64,000 bases of DNA from Polaribacter irgensii 23-P (GTDB taxonomy: Bacteria > Bacteroidota > Bacteroidia > Flavobacteriales > Flavobacteriaceae), in contig NZ_CH724148.1 of assembly GCF_000153225.1 (NCBI RefSeq), forward strand, positions 250,540-314,539, written 5' to 3'. Below the pieces are notes generated by a model. It was given only the letters and a program-made list of their open reading frames with translations. It was not told the origin of the DNA and did no database searches. The position numbers and the translations under genes were made by a program. Below, in pieces: positions 52,405 through 61,694 of this stretch. Position 1 is the first letter of the stretch, and every line of letters begins with the position of its first letter.

Positions 52405-53829
52405 ATGAATAATTTAGTGAAACAGCCACATGAAAAAGAGCTTTTTGGACACCCTGTAGGCTTGTATGTATTATTTTTTGTTGAAATGTGGGAACGATTC
52501 TCATATTATGGAATGCGCGCTATTTTAACATTATATCTTGCAGCACCAATAATTCTTGGAGACCCTCAATCTGGTTTTGGATGGTCTAATGGAGAAACAC
52601 TCTCTTTCTACGGCACATATACCATGTTTGTCTACCTCACCTCTATTCCCGGGGGTTGGATTGCGGATAAATTTATTGGTCAGAAAAAAGCAGTGATGTT
52701 AGGAGGTATTTTACTGTGTATTGGTCACAGTATTTTAGCGATTGATGCACAATGGGCATTTTTTACGGGATTACTTTTTATTGTGATTGGTGTTGGATTT
52801 CTTAAACCAAATATTTCAACAATGGTGGGTGGCTTGTACAAACTAGGCGATGATAGAAGAGATAAAGGATTTTATGTTTTTTACATTGGTATTAACTTAG
52901 GCGCTTTTTTAGGTGCCTTAATTGTAGGAGCCGTTGCTGCTAAGTACGGATGGCATTCCGGTTTTGGTCTGGCTGGAATAGGAATGGCATTAGGTCAAAT
53001 AGTGTATATGTACGGGACAAAATACCTAGGAACTGTTGGCGAATTTATAGGAAAAGCAGACTCGCCGAATAAAGATCTTTTAAAAAAGCCTCTAAATAAA
53101 ATAGAAAAAGATAGAATGCTTGTTATGTTTTTATCTTTTTTAATCATCATTGTTTTTTGGGGAGCATTTGAGCAAGCTGGTGGGTTAATGAGCTTGTATA
53201 CCGATCAAAAAACTGACAGAATATTATCATTTTCATTACCGCTAATTGGCAATGAAATTCCAGCCGCTGTCTTCCAATCTATCAATGCCTTCTTCATTAT
53301 TGTTTTAGGAACTGCTGTTGGAAGTTTCTGGCACAAATGGAAAAACAAAGGGAAAGAATCCTCTTCTCTATTTAAAATGGCCATTGGTGTTATTATAATG
53401 GCCTTTGGATTTTTATTTATGAGTAAAGCAGCCTCTGAAATATTAATGAACGGCGACGAAGTAGCAGAAAAATCAGCAATGATTTGGCTTGTTCTTGCCT
53501 ATCTTTTTCACACAATAGGAGAATTATGTGCTTCACCCGTTGCCTTGTCATTTATCACAAAACTAGCGCCAATAAAATATGCCTCATTTATGATGGGTGC
53601 TTACTTTGCCGCAACTGGTTTAGGTAACAAAGTAGCAGGATTTATTGGTGGCCTTTCAGAAAATGCTGGGGATTTTGAAATTTTTACGGGCATCGCAGTG
53701 ACTTGTACTCTTTTTGGTCTTTTGATCATTGCAATATTAAAACCTTTGAAACGGTTAACCCATGGTGCTGAAGATTACAAAGGAACGAAAAACGAAGAAA
53801 CAGGAGGTTTTGAATTGGCAGAGAACTAA
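52405..53829 (+). CDS. POT/PTR-family proton-coupled peptide transporter
   Basis: Inner-membrane MFS protein of 474 residues with 12-14 helices. The PTR2 signature is FVEMWERFSYYGMRAILTLYL (E-x-x-E-R-F-x-Y-Y-G), then GGWIADKFIGQKKAVMLGG (MFS loop 2-3), GVGFLKPNISTMVG and YVFYIGINLGAFLG. It imports di- and tripeptides with protons. Being five bases after a dipeptidyl peptidase gene, it likely takes up that enzyme's dipeptides. A strong terminator follows directly. Confidence 0.95.
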   Translation: MNNLVKQPHEKELFGHPVGLYVLFFVEMWERFSYYGMRAILTLYLAAPIILGDPQSGFGWSNGETLSFYGTYTMFVYLTSIPGGWIADKFIGQKKAVMLGGILLCIGHSILAIDAQWAFFTGLLFIVIGVGFLKPNISTMVGGLYKLGDDRRDKGFYVFYIGINLGAFLGALIVGAVAAKYGWHSGFGLAGIGMALGQIVYMYGTKYLGTVGEFIGKADSPNKDLLKKPLNKIEKDRMLVMFLSFLIIIVFWGAFEQAGGLMSLYTDQKTDRILSFSLPLIGNEIPAAVFQSINAFFIIVLGTAVGSFWHKWKNKGKESSSLFKMAIGVIIMAFGFLFMSKAASEILMNGDEVAEKSAMIWLVLAYLFHTIGELCASPVALSFITKLAPIKYASFMMGAYFAATGLGNKVAGFIGGLSENAGDFEIFTGIAVTCTLFGLLIIAILKPLKRLTHGAEDYKGTKNEETGGFELAEN

Positions 53830-53838
53830 AAATATTTA

Positions 53839-53874
53839 AAACCTCATACTTTAAAAAATTATGAGGTTTTTTTT
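53839..53874 (+). terminator. Rho-independent terminator of the DPP4-POT operon
   Basis: AACCTCAT and ATGAGGTT form the stem with an AT-rich loop, followed by nine or so T residues. Confidence 0.9.
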
Positions 53875-53903
53875 GTGCTCTAAACCAGTATGCAAAAAAA
53901 GTT

Positions 53904-53911
53904 TATTTTTG
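53904..53911 (+). promoter_or_regulatory. -7 element of the periplasmic thioredoxin-like gene
   Basis: TATTTTTG, exact TAnnTTTG, 33 bases before the ATG at 53944. It lies inside a longer upstream reading frame (ATG 53890) and so favours the later start. Confidence 0.5.
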
Positions 53912-53943
53912 AACTCCTTATGATATACACGAAAACAAAACAT

Positions 53944-54462
53944 ATGAAAAAGATATTGTTCATTTTAATAATTGTGGTATCCATCGCAAAATCAAAGGCG
54001 CAAGAAAAAGTAAACTGGCTTACTTTTGAGGAAGCAATTGCCCTAAATAAAAATACCCCAAAACCAATTTTAATTGATGTGTATACGGATTGGTGCGGAT
54101 GGTGCAAGAAAATGGACAGCGATACCTATTCAAATCAAATCATTGCAAAAATTATCAATGATAATTTTTATGCAGTAAAATTAGATGGCGAAGGGAAAAA
54201 AGATATTATCTACAAGAAACAAACTTTTACATTCCAAGAAAACGGAAAAAAAGGCTATCACGAATTAGCAGGGGCATTATTGAATGGAAATCTCTCCTAC
54301 CCTGCCACAGTTTTTATGAATAAGGAAGAAGAGTTGATTCAAAATGTACCTGGCTATCACCAAAAGGAAGAATTTGAAGTACTGCTCACTTTTTTCACGA
54401 ATGAAAATTATAAGAACTACAAATGGAAAGATTTTGAAAATAATTTCAAAAGCAACTTTTAA
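53944..54462 (+). CDS. Exported thioredoxin-fold protein
   Basis: Protein of 172 residues with a signal peptide (MKKILFILIIVVSIAKSKA) and a thioredoxin-like domain whose active site is YTDWCGWCKKMDSD (CGWC). YPATVFMNKEEELIQ holds the cis-Pro. It resembles the DUF255/thioredoxin_7-like group used for periplasmic disulfide reduction or cytochrome maturation. The promoter decides the start. The stop overlaps the stop of comEC on the other strand (bases 54459-54462), so no terminator space remains between these convergent genes. Confidence 0.88.
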   Translation: MKKILFILIIVVSIAKSKAQEKVNWLTFEEAIALNKNTPKPILIDVYTDWCGWCKKMDSDTYSNQIIAKIINDNFYAVKLDGEGKKDIIYKKQTFTFQENGKKGYHELAGALLNGNLSYPATVFMNKEEELIQNVPGYHQKEEFEVLLTFFTNENYKNYKWKDFENNFKSNF

Positions 54463-56482
54463 GGCTCGTTTTCTAAAACAAAAGCACCTTTTTGGGCCGT
54501 GTTGTAGAAATGAATCTTATTTTCGACGGAAACCGTTCTCCAATGATCAACCTGACTTTTATAGTTGGAACCATCGACTACAATAAGACTTGGTTTTAAA
54601 GTTTCGAAAAGTCTCTCCAAATTAATTTTTGGCGAATGTTGTAATATGACGATCGGATTTCTTAAATTTTGGATTTGATACATACCTAAGCTATCGACAA
54701 GTAAAATATCTTGAGAATTGAAACGGATATAATTCTTAAAATTTATTTTTTTTATTGTGCTAAAACGCTTGCCACTTAGATAAGGCTTTAATACTTTCAT
54801 TGCTGTTAATTTCACCGAATCTACAGAGGATTGAATTTCCAATTCCTTTCCATTTCTTAAACCGATAATGGCAGCTCTACTTTTATGAAATACAATGAAA
54901 GTCTCCGCATCATTTGCGCATATTTCTTCAAATAAGTATGCACTTTGAAGACAAAGTATTGCCAGTAAAAAGCAACCCAAACGCCAAGTGTTCTTTTTTA
55001 TTAAAAACAGCACGCCTGTAAAAAGGAGCCCATAAAAAACCAATAGCATTAAAAATGAAATTCCTAAATCTTTAAACAAAAAACTCTCTTGAAGTGAAAT
55101 CCAATTCACAAAACCATTCATTAAAGAAATTAAACCTCCATAAATCACCACTAAAAAAGAAGGAAGCAACTGCAGTAGTGACAATACTACTACTACAATT
55201 CCACCCATTAAAATAAACCCTAAAAAAGGAATAATAACGACATTAGACACTATAAATAATCCAGGAAATTGATGAAAATAATAGATACTTAGGGGCAAGA
55301 TTCCTGCCTGTGCAGCAATTGATACTGTAATTAACTGCCAAATTTTTCTACTTATTATAAACCTTGGTGAATACAGGACCACTAGTTTTGGTTGCAGCCA
55401 TACAATTCCAAAAACAGCTAAATAACTCAGCTGAAACCCTACATCAAAAAGAAACATTGGCTTGACAATTAACAGTAATAACATCGAAGATATTAAAGAA
55501 AATTCAACACGATTCCGGCGCTTTACTGCCTGCCCAACGGCTACAAAAGTAAACATGGTTACGGCCCGCACCACAGAAGCAGAAAGTCCCGCAATAAAAG
55601 CAAACGCCCAAAGCATCAAAACAATACTAAAAGCTTTTAAATACCTCCCGTTCTTTCGTTTTTCCAAAGGAGATAAAAGAAAGGTTAAAATCAGTAGGAT
55701 AATGCCCACATGTAGCCCTGAAATAGCCAAAATATGGATTGCGCCTGCAGCTGCATAATGCGATAATAACTCTTTAGAAACGGCTTGTCTTTGACCTAAT
55801 AATAGGGCACTAAGTACCGCAAGCTCATCCTTTTTAAAACCTTGACTTGACAAAGAATATTGCACTTTATCTCTAAACCCTCCTGCAATGCCTTGAAGTG
55901 TAATCTGCGATTTTGCATATTTAAGAAACTGATAGTTCTCTAAAAACAACTGATGATAAATGCCTTGTTTTGCTAAGTATGCTTTGTAATTAAATTGACT
56001 TGGATTTAACGGAGGCAACACATTTGTGAAAAAAGAAGAAACTAGAATTAGCTCATCCACTTTAAGATTTTTAATGGTGCTGTCTTTTTGTAGGTTTAGC
56101 AAAATACTTCCCCTTGTTTCCTCTTTGTTTACTTGAATAACTTCGGCCCTATATTTTTTGTGGTAAAAAGTAGGATTTAGAATCTTTGAAATTCTTAAAA
56201 CAACTTTGGAATCTCTATTTAAAAAGGAAGAATACGCATTTTTGAAATTTCGAGTATCATGGATATATACCGAGGAAATTCCGATAATAAAAAATAAAAG
56301 AAAAGCAAGAAGTGTGCTTTCTTTTTTTTTTGGACCCCAATTAGAAAAAGTAATAAAATAAAAAAAACAAAGAAGATCTTCGGGAATCCAAAAGTCCAAA
56401 TTTGACTATAAAATTGAATTGTGATTCCAAAAATCAAAAACACCAACAAGTGCAAAGGCACATATTTGAATAAAGGGTTCAT
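54459..56482 (-). CDS. comEC: ComEC/Rec2-family DNA uptake channel, frame broken at an A10 run
   Basis: Integral membrane protein for transport of single-stranded DNA into the cell. Full protein about 674 residues if joined. The first 51 codons (from ATG 56482, MNPLFKYVPLHLLVFLIFGI) carry the first membrane helix; the rest (56321 to 54459) holds the DUF4131 region, the competence domain (LSALLLGQRQAVSKELLSHYAAAGAIHILAISGLHVGI as HILAISGLHVGI, LMLWAFAFIAGLSASVVRAV) and a short C-terminal domain without a complete metallo-beta-lactamase site. The two parts are in different frames; the switch is at ten T residues, 56322-56331. One missing A (needing eleven), or a -1 slip at A-AAA-AAG, would repair it. 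A start at 56399 exists but replaces the first helix by out-of-frame sequence. Confidence 0.8.
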
Positions 56483-56584
56483 AGCAGGCTGAAGTTACTA
56501 AAAATAAATAGCAACCTGCACTTTTCTTACACAGCTTCTTTCTAATTAAAATCCTTTACAACCAAAAAACCTATAGGCAAGATC

Positions 56585-57703
56585 TTATTTTGATATTTTT
56601 AGTCCCGCTATAATTTGAGATGCTACTTTTCTTGAGGCCCCTTTTCCTCCTAACTTTTTCTCTAATTCAAAATAAGATAAAAACATGCTTTCTCTATTGG
56701 AAAACTCTAAAATCTTTGTGAGCTCCGCTTTTAAATCCTTCTTGTTAAAATTAGATTGAATTAATTCTTTAACCACTTCTTTGTCCATAATTAAATTTAC
56801 CAAAGAGATGAATTTAAGCGTAATAATCCTTTTTGCAATCTGATATGAAATCGTTCCGCCTTTATAGCAGACCACTTGTGGCACTTTAAATAATGCTGTT
56901 TCCAGAGTTGCCGTGCCAGAAGCAACCAAAGCAGCATAAGAAACACTTAATAAATCGTAGGTTTTATTATTGATAAATGCCACTTCTGTAGCACCTATAA
57001 TTTTTTTATAAAAAGACCAATCCTGACTTGGAGCTCCAGCAATCACAAATTGATAGTCTGAAAAATTAGGAACTAAGGTCAGCATTACAGACAGCATCTT
57101 TGTAATCTCTTGCTTTCTACTTCCTGGCAACAAGGCAATAATTTTTTTATTACTCAGATGGTGCTCTTTTCTAAAGTGTACCTCAGCTACTTGCACCCTA
57201 TTTGCAATAGCATCAATTAAAGGATGCCCTACAAACTCGACTGAATATCCATGCTCTTTATAAAAACTTTTTTCAAAAGGAAGAATGACAAACAACGCGT
57301 CAATATCTCTTTTAATATCTTTTATTCTCCGCGCCCTGCTTGCCCATACTTGTGGAGAAATATAATAATTGGTCTTAAAACCCCGCTCTTTTGCCCATTT
57401 AGCAATTCGCAAATTAAAACCAGAGTTGTCTATAAAAATAAGCACATCAGGAGAAAAAAGTGCAATGTCTTTTTTACATAATTTTATAAAGCTCAACACT
57501 TTAAATAGATTTTTCAAGACTTCAAAGAAACCCATAAAAGCTCTCTCTTTATAGTGACTGACAAGAGAACCTCCAGCAGATTGCATTAAGTCCCCACCCC
57601 AAAAGCGAATGTCTGCACTGGCATCTTGGCAATACAATTCTTTCATCAGATTTGCACCGTGTAAATCACCTGAAGCCTCGCCAGCAATTATATAATATTT
57701 CAT
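56585..57703 (-). CDS. lpxB: Lipid-A-disaccharide synthase
   Basis: GT19 glycosyltransferase of 372 residues, joining UDP-diacylglucosamine and lipid X in lipid A assembly at the inner membrane. Motifs: MKYYIIAGEASGDLHGANLM, FMGFFEVLKNL, VLIFIDNSGFNLRIA, YYISPQVWASRARRIK, VEFVGHPLIDAI, LLPGSRKQEI and ASGTATLETALFKVPQVV, the full LpxB series. It is the third gene of a leftward set after surE and a small membrane protein, 78 bases after the latter. Confidence 0.97.
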   Translation of the reverse strand: MKYYIIAGEASGDLHGANLMKELYCQDASADIRFWGGDLMQSAGGSLVSHYKERAFMGFFEVLKNLFKVLSFIKLCKKDIALFSPDVLIFIDNSGFNLRIAKWAKERGFKTNYYISPQVWASRARRIKDIKRDIDALFVILPFEKSFYKEHGYSVEFVGHPLIDAIANRVQVAEVHFRKEHHLSNKKIIALLPGSRKQEITKMLSVMLTLVPNFSDYQFVIAGAPSQDWSFYKKIIGATEVAFINNKTYDLLSVSYAALVASGTATLETALFKVPQVVCYKGGTISYQIAKRIITLKFISLVNLIMDKEVVKELIQSNFNKKDLKAELTKILEFSNRESMFLSYFELEKKLGGKGASRKVASQIIAGLKISK

Positions 57704-57781
57704 ACCTCTTCAACTATTTAGTCGAACACCGTCAGCCTTATAATGAAAAGTGCTAAACTGTGTCCAAGGAAATGATACTTT

Positions 57782-58069
57782 TTAATTTAGCTTAAAAATT
57801 AATGTTATCAATGCGATCATTATCGTGGCAAAAAGTACTCCTTTTGCCCTGTTATCCTGTCTCTTTTTAATAAAAATAAAAAATACAAATAGATTAGGAA
57901 TCGCAGCCAAAGAAAGAACTCCCCCTTCTAAACCACGTTCTTTTATCATTTCTAAAGAGACTTCAAAACTATAGACAATACAGTACTCTAAATATAAAAA
58001 AGCACCTCCCAACGTGGCAAATATGGCTATTAAATAACCAATAATAAAATCTTTTTTTACAACTCCCAA
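57782..58069 (-). CDS. Small membrane protein between surE and lpxB
   Basis: Protein of 95 residues with three hydrophobic helices: DFIIGYLIAIFATLGGAFLYL, LSLAAIPNLFVFFIFIKK and GVLFATIMIALITLIFKLN. Its start overlaps the surE stop by 13 bases, so translation is coupled. Short membrane proteins in this position are usual in flavobacteria, without a known function; a lipid A or cell-surface role is only suggested by lpxB. Confidence 0.8.
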   Translation of the reverse strand: MGVVKKDFIIGYLIAIFATLGGAFLYLEYCIVYSFEVSLEMIKERGLEGGVLSLAAIPNLFVFFIFIKKRQDNRAKGVLFATIMIALITLIFKLN

Positions 58070-58827
58070 GCATTTAATTTTTGAATCATATGATGTGCGG
58101 TCAGATCAAATTGAACCGGTACCACAGAAACATACCCATTTTCTAATGCATATATATCAGTATCTTGTTCTTTGTCTTTACAAACAAATTCTCCTGAAAG
58201 CCAATAGTACTCCTTGCCAAATGGGCTTGTACGTTTGTCAAATTTTTCTTTCCAAGAGCCATTTGCCTGTCTACAAATCTTAATACCTTTAATTTCGTGA
58301 TTTTTAAAATCAGGAATGTTTACATTCAAAACCACCCCTTCCGGAATTCCTTCTAACAAGGCATTCAGCACGATTTTCTTCACGTATTCCTCGGATGCCT
58401 CAAAGTCAGCATCCCATTTATAATCCAATAAAGAAAAACCGATTGCTGGCACTCCTTCGATACCAGCTTCAATTGCAGCACCCATTGTGCCTGAATAAAT
58501 AACATTAATAGAAGAATTTGCTCCGTGATTAATTCCAGAAACACATAAATCAGGCTTTCTATTTAAAACTTCATTAATCGCCATTTTTACGCAATCTGCT
58601 GGAGTACCGGAACAGGTATATTCTAATTGTGGACCGTCATCAATAGTAATTGGATTGCACGTTAATACCGTATCCATTGTAATTGCGTGTCCCATACCAC
58701 TTTGTGCTTTATCAGGGGCAACTACTACCACGTCGCCAATCGCATTCATTGTCTTTATCAACGCTCTAATTCCCGGAGCTGTAATTCCATCATCATTTGT
58801 GACTAAAATCAACGGTTTTTCTTGCAT
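58057..58827 (-). CDS. surE: 5'/3'-nucleotidase SurE
   Basis: Nucleoside monophosphatase of 256 residues acting on 5'- and 3'-nucleotides in stationary-phase or stress conditions. ILVTNDDGITAPGIRALIK supplies the metal-binding Asp pair, then APDKAQSGMGHAIT, GTPADCVKMAINEV and SGINHGANSSINVIYSGTMGAA, the SurE series. The ATG at 58827 (MQEKPLILVTNDDG) is preferred to 58848 because the promoter -7 element at 58846-58853 covers the earlier one. Head of an operon with the small membrane protein and lpxB. Confidence 0.96.
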   Translation of the reverse strand: MQEKPLILVTNDDGITAPGIRALIKTMNAIGDVVVVAPDKAQSGMGHAITMDTVLTCNPITIDDGPQLEYTCSGTPADCVKMAINEVLNRKPDLCVSGINHGANSSINVIYSGTMGAAIEAGIEGVPAIGFSLLDYKWDADFEASEEYVKKIVLNALLEGIPEGVVLNVNIPDFKNHEIKGIKICRQANGSWKEKFDKRTSPFGKEYYWLSGEFVCKDKEQDTDIYALENGYVSVVPVQFDLTAHHMIQKLNAWEL

Positions 58828-58845
58828 ATTGCTTTCTTTTAACTG

Positions 58846-58853
58846 CAAATGTA
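58846..58853 (-). promoter_or_regulatory. -7 element of the surE promoter
   Basis: TACATTTG followed by C, exact TAnnTTTG on the minus strand, 18 bases before the ATG at 58827. It overlaps the alternative ATG at 58848 and rules it out. Confidence 0.5.
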
Positions 58854-59052
58854 CTTTATTTAAACTATTTTCTTTTTAACAATTTGTAAAGAATATAAGA
58901 ACACATTTTTCTTTAAATTTGTAAAGAATATTTTAAGATACATGACAAAATACCAAAAAAACGTTTGCCAGTGCCACGTTTAAAAAAGGTTTTATTCTAG
59001 AAACTCAGAAATAAAAAAGTAATATTAAAATTACACACAACACAACAGGTTT

Positions 59053-61182
59053 ATGAAAATCACAAATAAATTCACCATTGCTTTTATTGCATTTTTACTA
59101 ATTTTCACAAGCTTACAGGCAAACAATACGTTTGATACAGATTCGGATCCAGAAAAGGATAAAATATTAATTTATGTTTTAAAAAATATTTTAACCAGAG
59201 GACATTTTGTTGAAAAAGATATGAACGATGCTTTTTCAGAGCAGGTCTACAAAAACTTTATTGACGGTTTAGATCCCAGTAAACGTTATTTTACACAAGT
59301 AGATTTAAAGAAGTTTTCAAGGTTCAAGTATGAAATAGACAATCAATTATTAGCAGACGACGTTGCTTTCTACAATACGGTCTATCAAAGTTTTATCAAG
59401 AAAATTAAAAACGCAAAATCCTATTATGGCGCACTACTAGCAAGCCCTTTTGATTTTAATAAAAATGAAAGTATAGACATCGATTATGAGAAAACTCCAT
59501 TTGCAAAAGACGAAAAAGAACTAATTGATTATTGGCGCAAACAATTAAAATTAAATGTCCTTAGTAGAATTCAAGACAAACTAGAAAAACAAGAAGCGCA
59601 ACTAAAAGAAGATAAAAAGTTTAATATCAAGTCATTTAAAATTTTAGAAAAAGAGGCCAGAGCAAACATTTTAAAAAACATGGATGAACTGTATTTAAGA
59701 ATTGAAGAGTTGGAGCATGAAGATTGGTTTTCTACTTTTTTAAACAGTGTTGTTGGCGCTTTTGATCCACACACTACGTATATGGCGCCTAGAACTAAAG
59801 AACGGTTTGATCAAGATATGTCTGGTAAATTGGAGGGAATTGGAGCACGTTTAGTAAAAAAAGGCATCTACACGGAAATTTTCGAATTAGTTTCAGGAGG
59901 GCCAGCATGGAAACAAGGCGACCTTGAAGCGGGTGACATTATATTAGAAGTGGCACAAGGAGCAGCAGAACCTTTAGACATTGTTGGCATGCGTTTGGAT
60001 GACGCTATCAAATTTATCAAAGGCAAAAAAGGAACGGAAGTGCGTCTTACCGTGAAAAAGAAATTAGATGGTTCTACAAAAATAATTTCTATTACACGAG
60101 ATGTTGTTGAGTTAGAGGAAACTTTTGTGAAGTCGTCGATTGTCGAAAAAGAGGGCAGAAAATACGGGTTAATTGACTTGCCAAGATTTTATATTGATTT
60201 TTCTGACATCAGTTCTAGGGACTCCGCAAAAGATATGGAAAAGGAAATTGAACGCTTAAAAAGTGAAAATGTTTCTGGACTCCTAATAGACCTAAGAAAT
60301 AATGGTGGAGGATCTTTAAAAACAGCCATAGAAATTGCTGGTTTATTTATACCCGAGGGTCCTATTGTCCAGGTAAAATTTCGAGGACGCGCACCTGAGG
60401 TGAAAAACGATACTGACCCTAAAATGCAATGGAATGGTGCAGTGGTTGTTTTGGTAAATGAATTGTCTGCTTCGGCATCAGAAATTTTTGCTGCAGCCAT
60501 GCAAGACTATGGGAGAGCTGTAATTATTGGAGGAAATCAAACCTATGGTAAAGGGACTGTACAAAGCGTAATTCCCATTAATAATTTTTATCCAAATTAC
60601 GAAAAAGATTTAGGTGCTATAAAGATGACCATTCAAAAGTTCTACAGAGTCAATGGTGGTTCTACACAAATTGAAGGTGTATATTCTGATATTGCGATGC
60701 CAAATAAATACAGCTATATGAAATTTGGAGAACGCGATTTAGAAGGTGCTTTAATTTGGGACAAAGTTCCACAAGCAAAATACACCAAGACAAATTCCTA
60801 TGAAAATTTTTCAGAGGTTGTAAATAAAAGCAAAAATCGGGTTGCGTCAGATCCGAAGTTCAAACTAATAAATGAGTATGCAAAATGGTTGAAATCAAAC
60901 CAAGAAAACACTACATACTCACTGAGCACAGCAATGTTTTCTACAGAAAGTAAAGTACTCGAAAAAACATCGAAAAAATACGCTGCCGCTTTTGAATACA
61001 ACTCTAACCTTCATTTTAAATCACCTAAATATGAATTTCCTTTGATAAAAAAGGACAGTGTTTTGGGTGACAAACGCGCTGCGTGGCATACCAATCTAGC
61101 AAAAGACATGTATGTGGCAGAAGCCCTCAATGTACTACAAGATTTAAAGCTTAAAAATACCCGTAAAATTACAAAGAATTAA
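59053..61182 (+). CDS. Carboxy-terminal processing (tail-specific) protease
   Basis: Periplasmic S41 protease of 709 residues, Prc/Tsp type. Signal peptide (TIAFIAFLLIFTSLQA), N-terminal helical domain (about 25-230, FIDGLDPSKRYFTQVDL), PDZ domain (about 240-330, LEGIGARLVKKG and WKQGDLEAGDIILEVA), S41 core with LLIDLRNNGGGSL, the catalytic Ser in NELSASASEIFAAAM and the Lys in GNQTYGKGTVQ, and a C-terminal DUF3340 domain. It degrades misfolded or tagged envelope proteins. Monocistronic, with a clear terminator. Confidence 0.95.
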   Translation: MKITNKFTIAFIAFLLIFTSLQANNTFDTDSDPEKDKILIYVLKNILTRGHFVEKDMNDAFSEQVYKNFIDGLDPSKRYFTQVDLKKFSRFKYEIDNQLLADDVAFYNTVYQSFIKKIKNAKSYYGALLASPFDFNKNESIDIDYEKTPFAKDEKELIDYWRKQLKLNVLSRIQDKLEKQEAQLKEDKKFNIKSFKILEKEARANILKNMDELYLRIEELEHEDWFSTFLNSVVGAFDPHTTYMAPRTKERFDQDMSGKLEGIGARLVKKGIYTEIFELVSGGPAWKQGDLEAGDIILEVAQGAAEPLDIVGMRLDDAIKFIKGKKGTEVRLTVKKKLDGSTKIISITRDVVELEETFVKSSIVEKEGRKYGLIDLPRFYIDFSDISSRDSAKDMEKEIERLKSENVSGLLIDLRNNGGGSLKTAIEIAGLFIPEGPIVQVKFRGRAPEVKNDTDPKMQWNGAVVVLVNELSASASEIFAAAMQDYGRAVIIGGNQTYGKGTVQSVIPINNFYPNYEKDLGAIKMTIQKFYRVNGGSTQIEGVYSDIAMPNKYSYMKFGERDLEGALIWDKVPQAKYTKTNSYENFSEVVNKSKNRVASDPKFKLINEYAKWLKSNQENTTYSLSTAMFSTESKVLEKTSKKYAAAFEYNSNLHFKSPKYEFPLIKKDSVLGDKRAAWHTNLAKDMYVAEALNVLQDLKLKNTRKITKN

Positions 61183-61198
61183 ATTTATAATAATCTTT

Positions 61199-61242
61199 AA
61201 GACCTGAGAAAATCTAAAATTTTTCAGGTCTTTTTATTTTTT
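61199..61242 (+). terminator. Rho-independent terminator after the tail-specific protease gene
   Basis: AAGACCTGA and TCAGGTCTT arms with an A/T loop that extends the stem (GAAAA/TTTTC), followed by a T-rich run. It sits only six bases before the next start codon. Confidence 0.9.
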
Positions 61243-61247
61243 AAACC

Positions 61248-61691
61248 ATGACTTTCCAAGTAACTTTCCCCACAAAATGGTCTGATTTTGATCCAAACAG
61301 ACACATGCGTCATACTGCTTACAACGAATATGCTGCAGAAATTAGAGTGCGCTATTTTGCAGAACACAACTTTTCAATTGCTGTATTTACAAAGCACAAT
61401 TTGGGCCCTATCTTATTTACAGAAGAGACCTCTTTTCGCAAGGAAATTCATATTGGCGAAAATATAACCGTAAATCTAAAACTACAAGGAGTTTCTGAAA
61501 ACAACGAACGCTGGAAAATTGTGCACGAAGTTTTTAACGAGGCGGGAAAACTTTCTGCAATTATAAAGGTCTATGGAGCTTGGATCGATCTTACCAAAAG
61601 AAAATTATGCATACCTCCAATAGAAACAAAAGAAATGTTTGATTTTGCAGAAAGAACAGCAGATTTTGAAGCAATCTCTTTAAAAAAATAA
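61248..61691 (+). CDS. 4HBT hotdog-fold acyl-CoA thioesterase
   Basis: Protein of 147 residues in the 4HBT-like thioesterase family. WSDFDPNRHMRHTAYNEYA is the typical active-site helix region, with Asp followed by the NxHMxxxxY pattern, and GPILFTEETSFRKEIHIGE is the second strand. It would hydrolyse fatty acyl-CoA or acyl-ACP. It starts right after a terminator, so its promoter would need to lie within the terminator or further upstream. Convergent with the phosphomannose isomerase gene; three bases between stops. Confidence 0.88.
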   Translation: MTFQVTFPTKWSDFDPNRHMRHTAYNEYAAEIRVRYFAEHNFSIAVFTKHNLGPILFTEETSFRKEIHIGENITVNLKLQGVSENNERWKIVHEVFNEAGKLSAIIKVYGAWIDLTKRKLCIPPIETKEMFDFAERTADFEAISLKK

Positions 61692-61694
61692 ATA

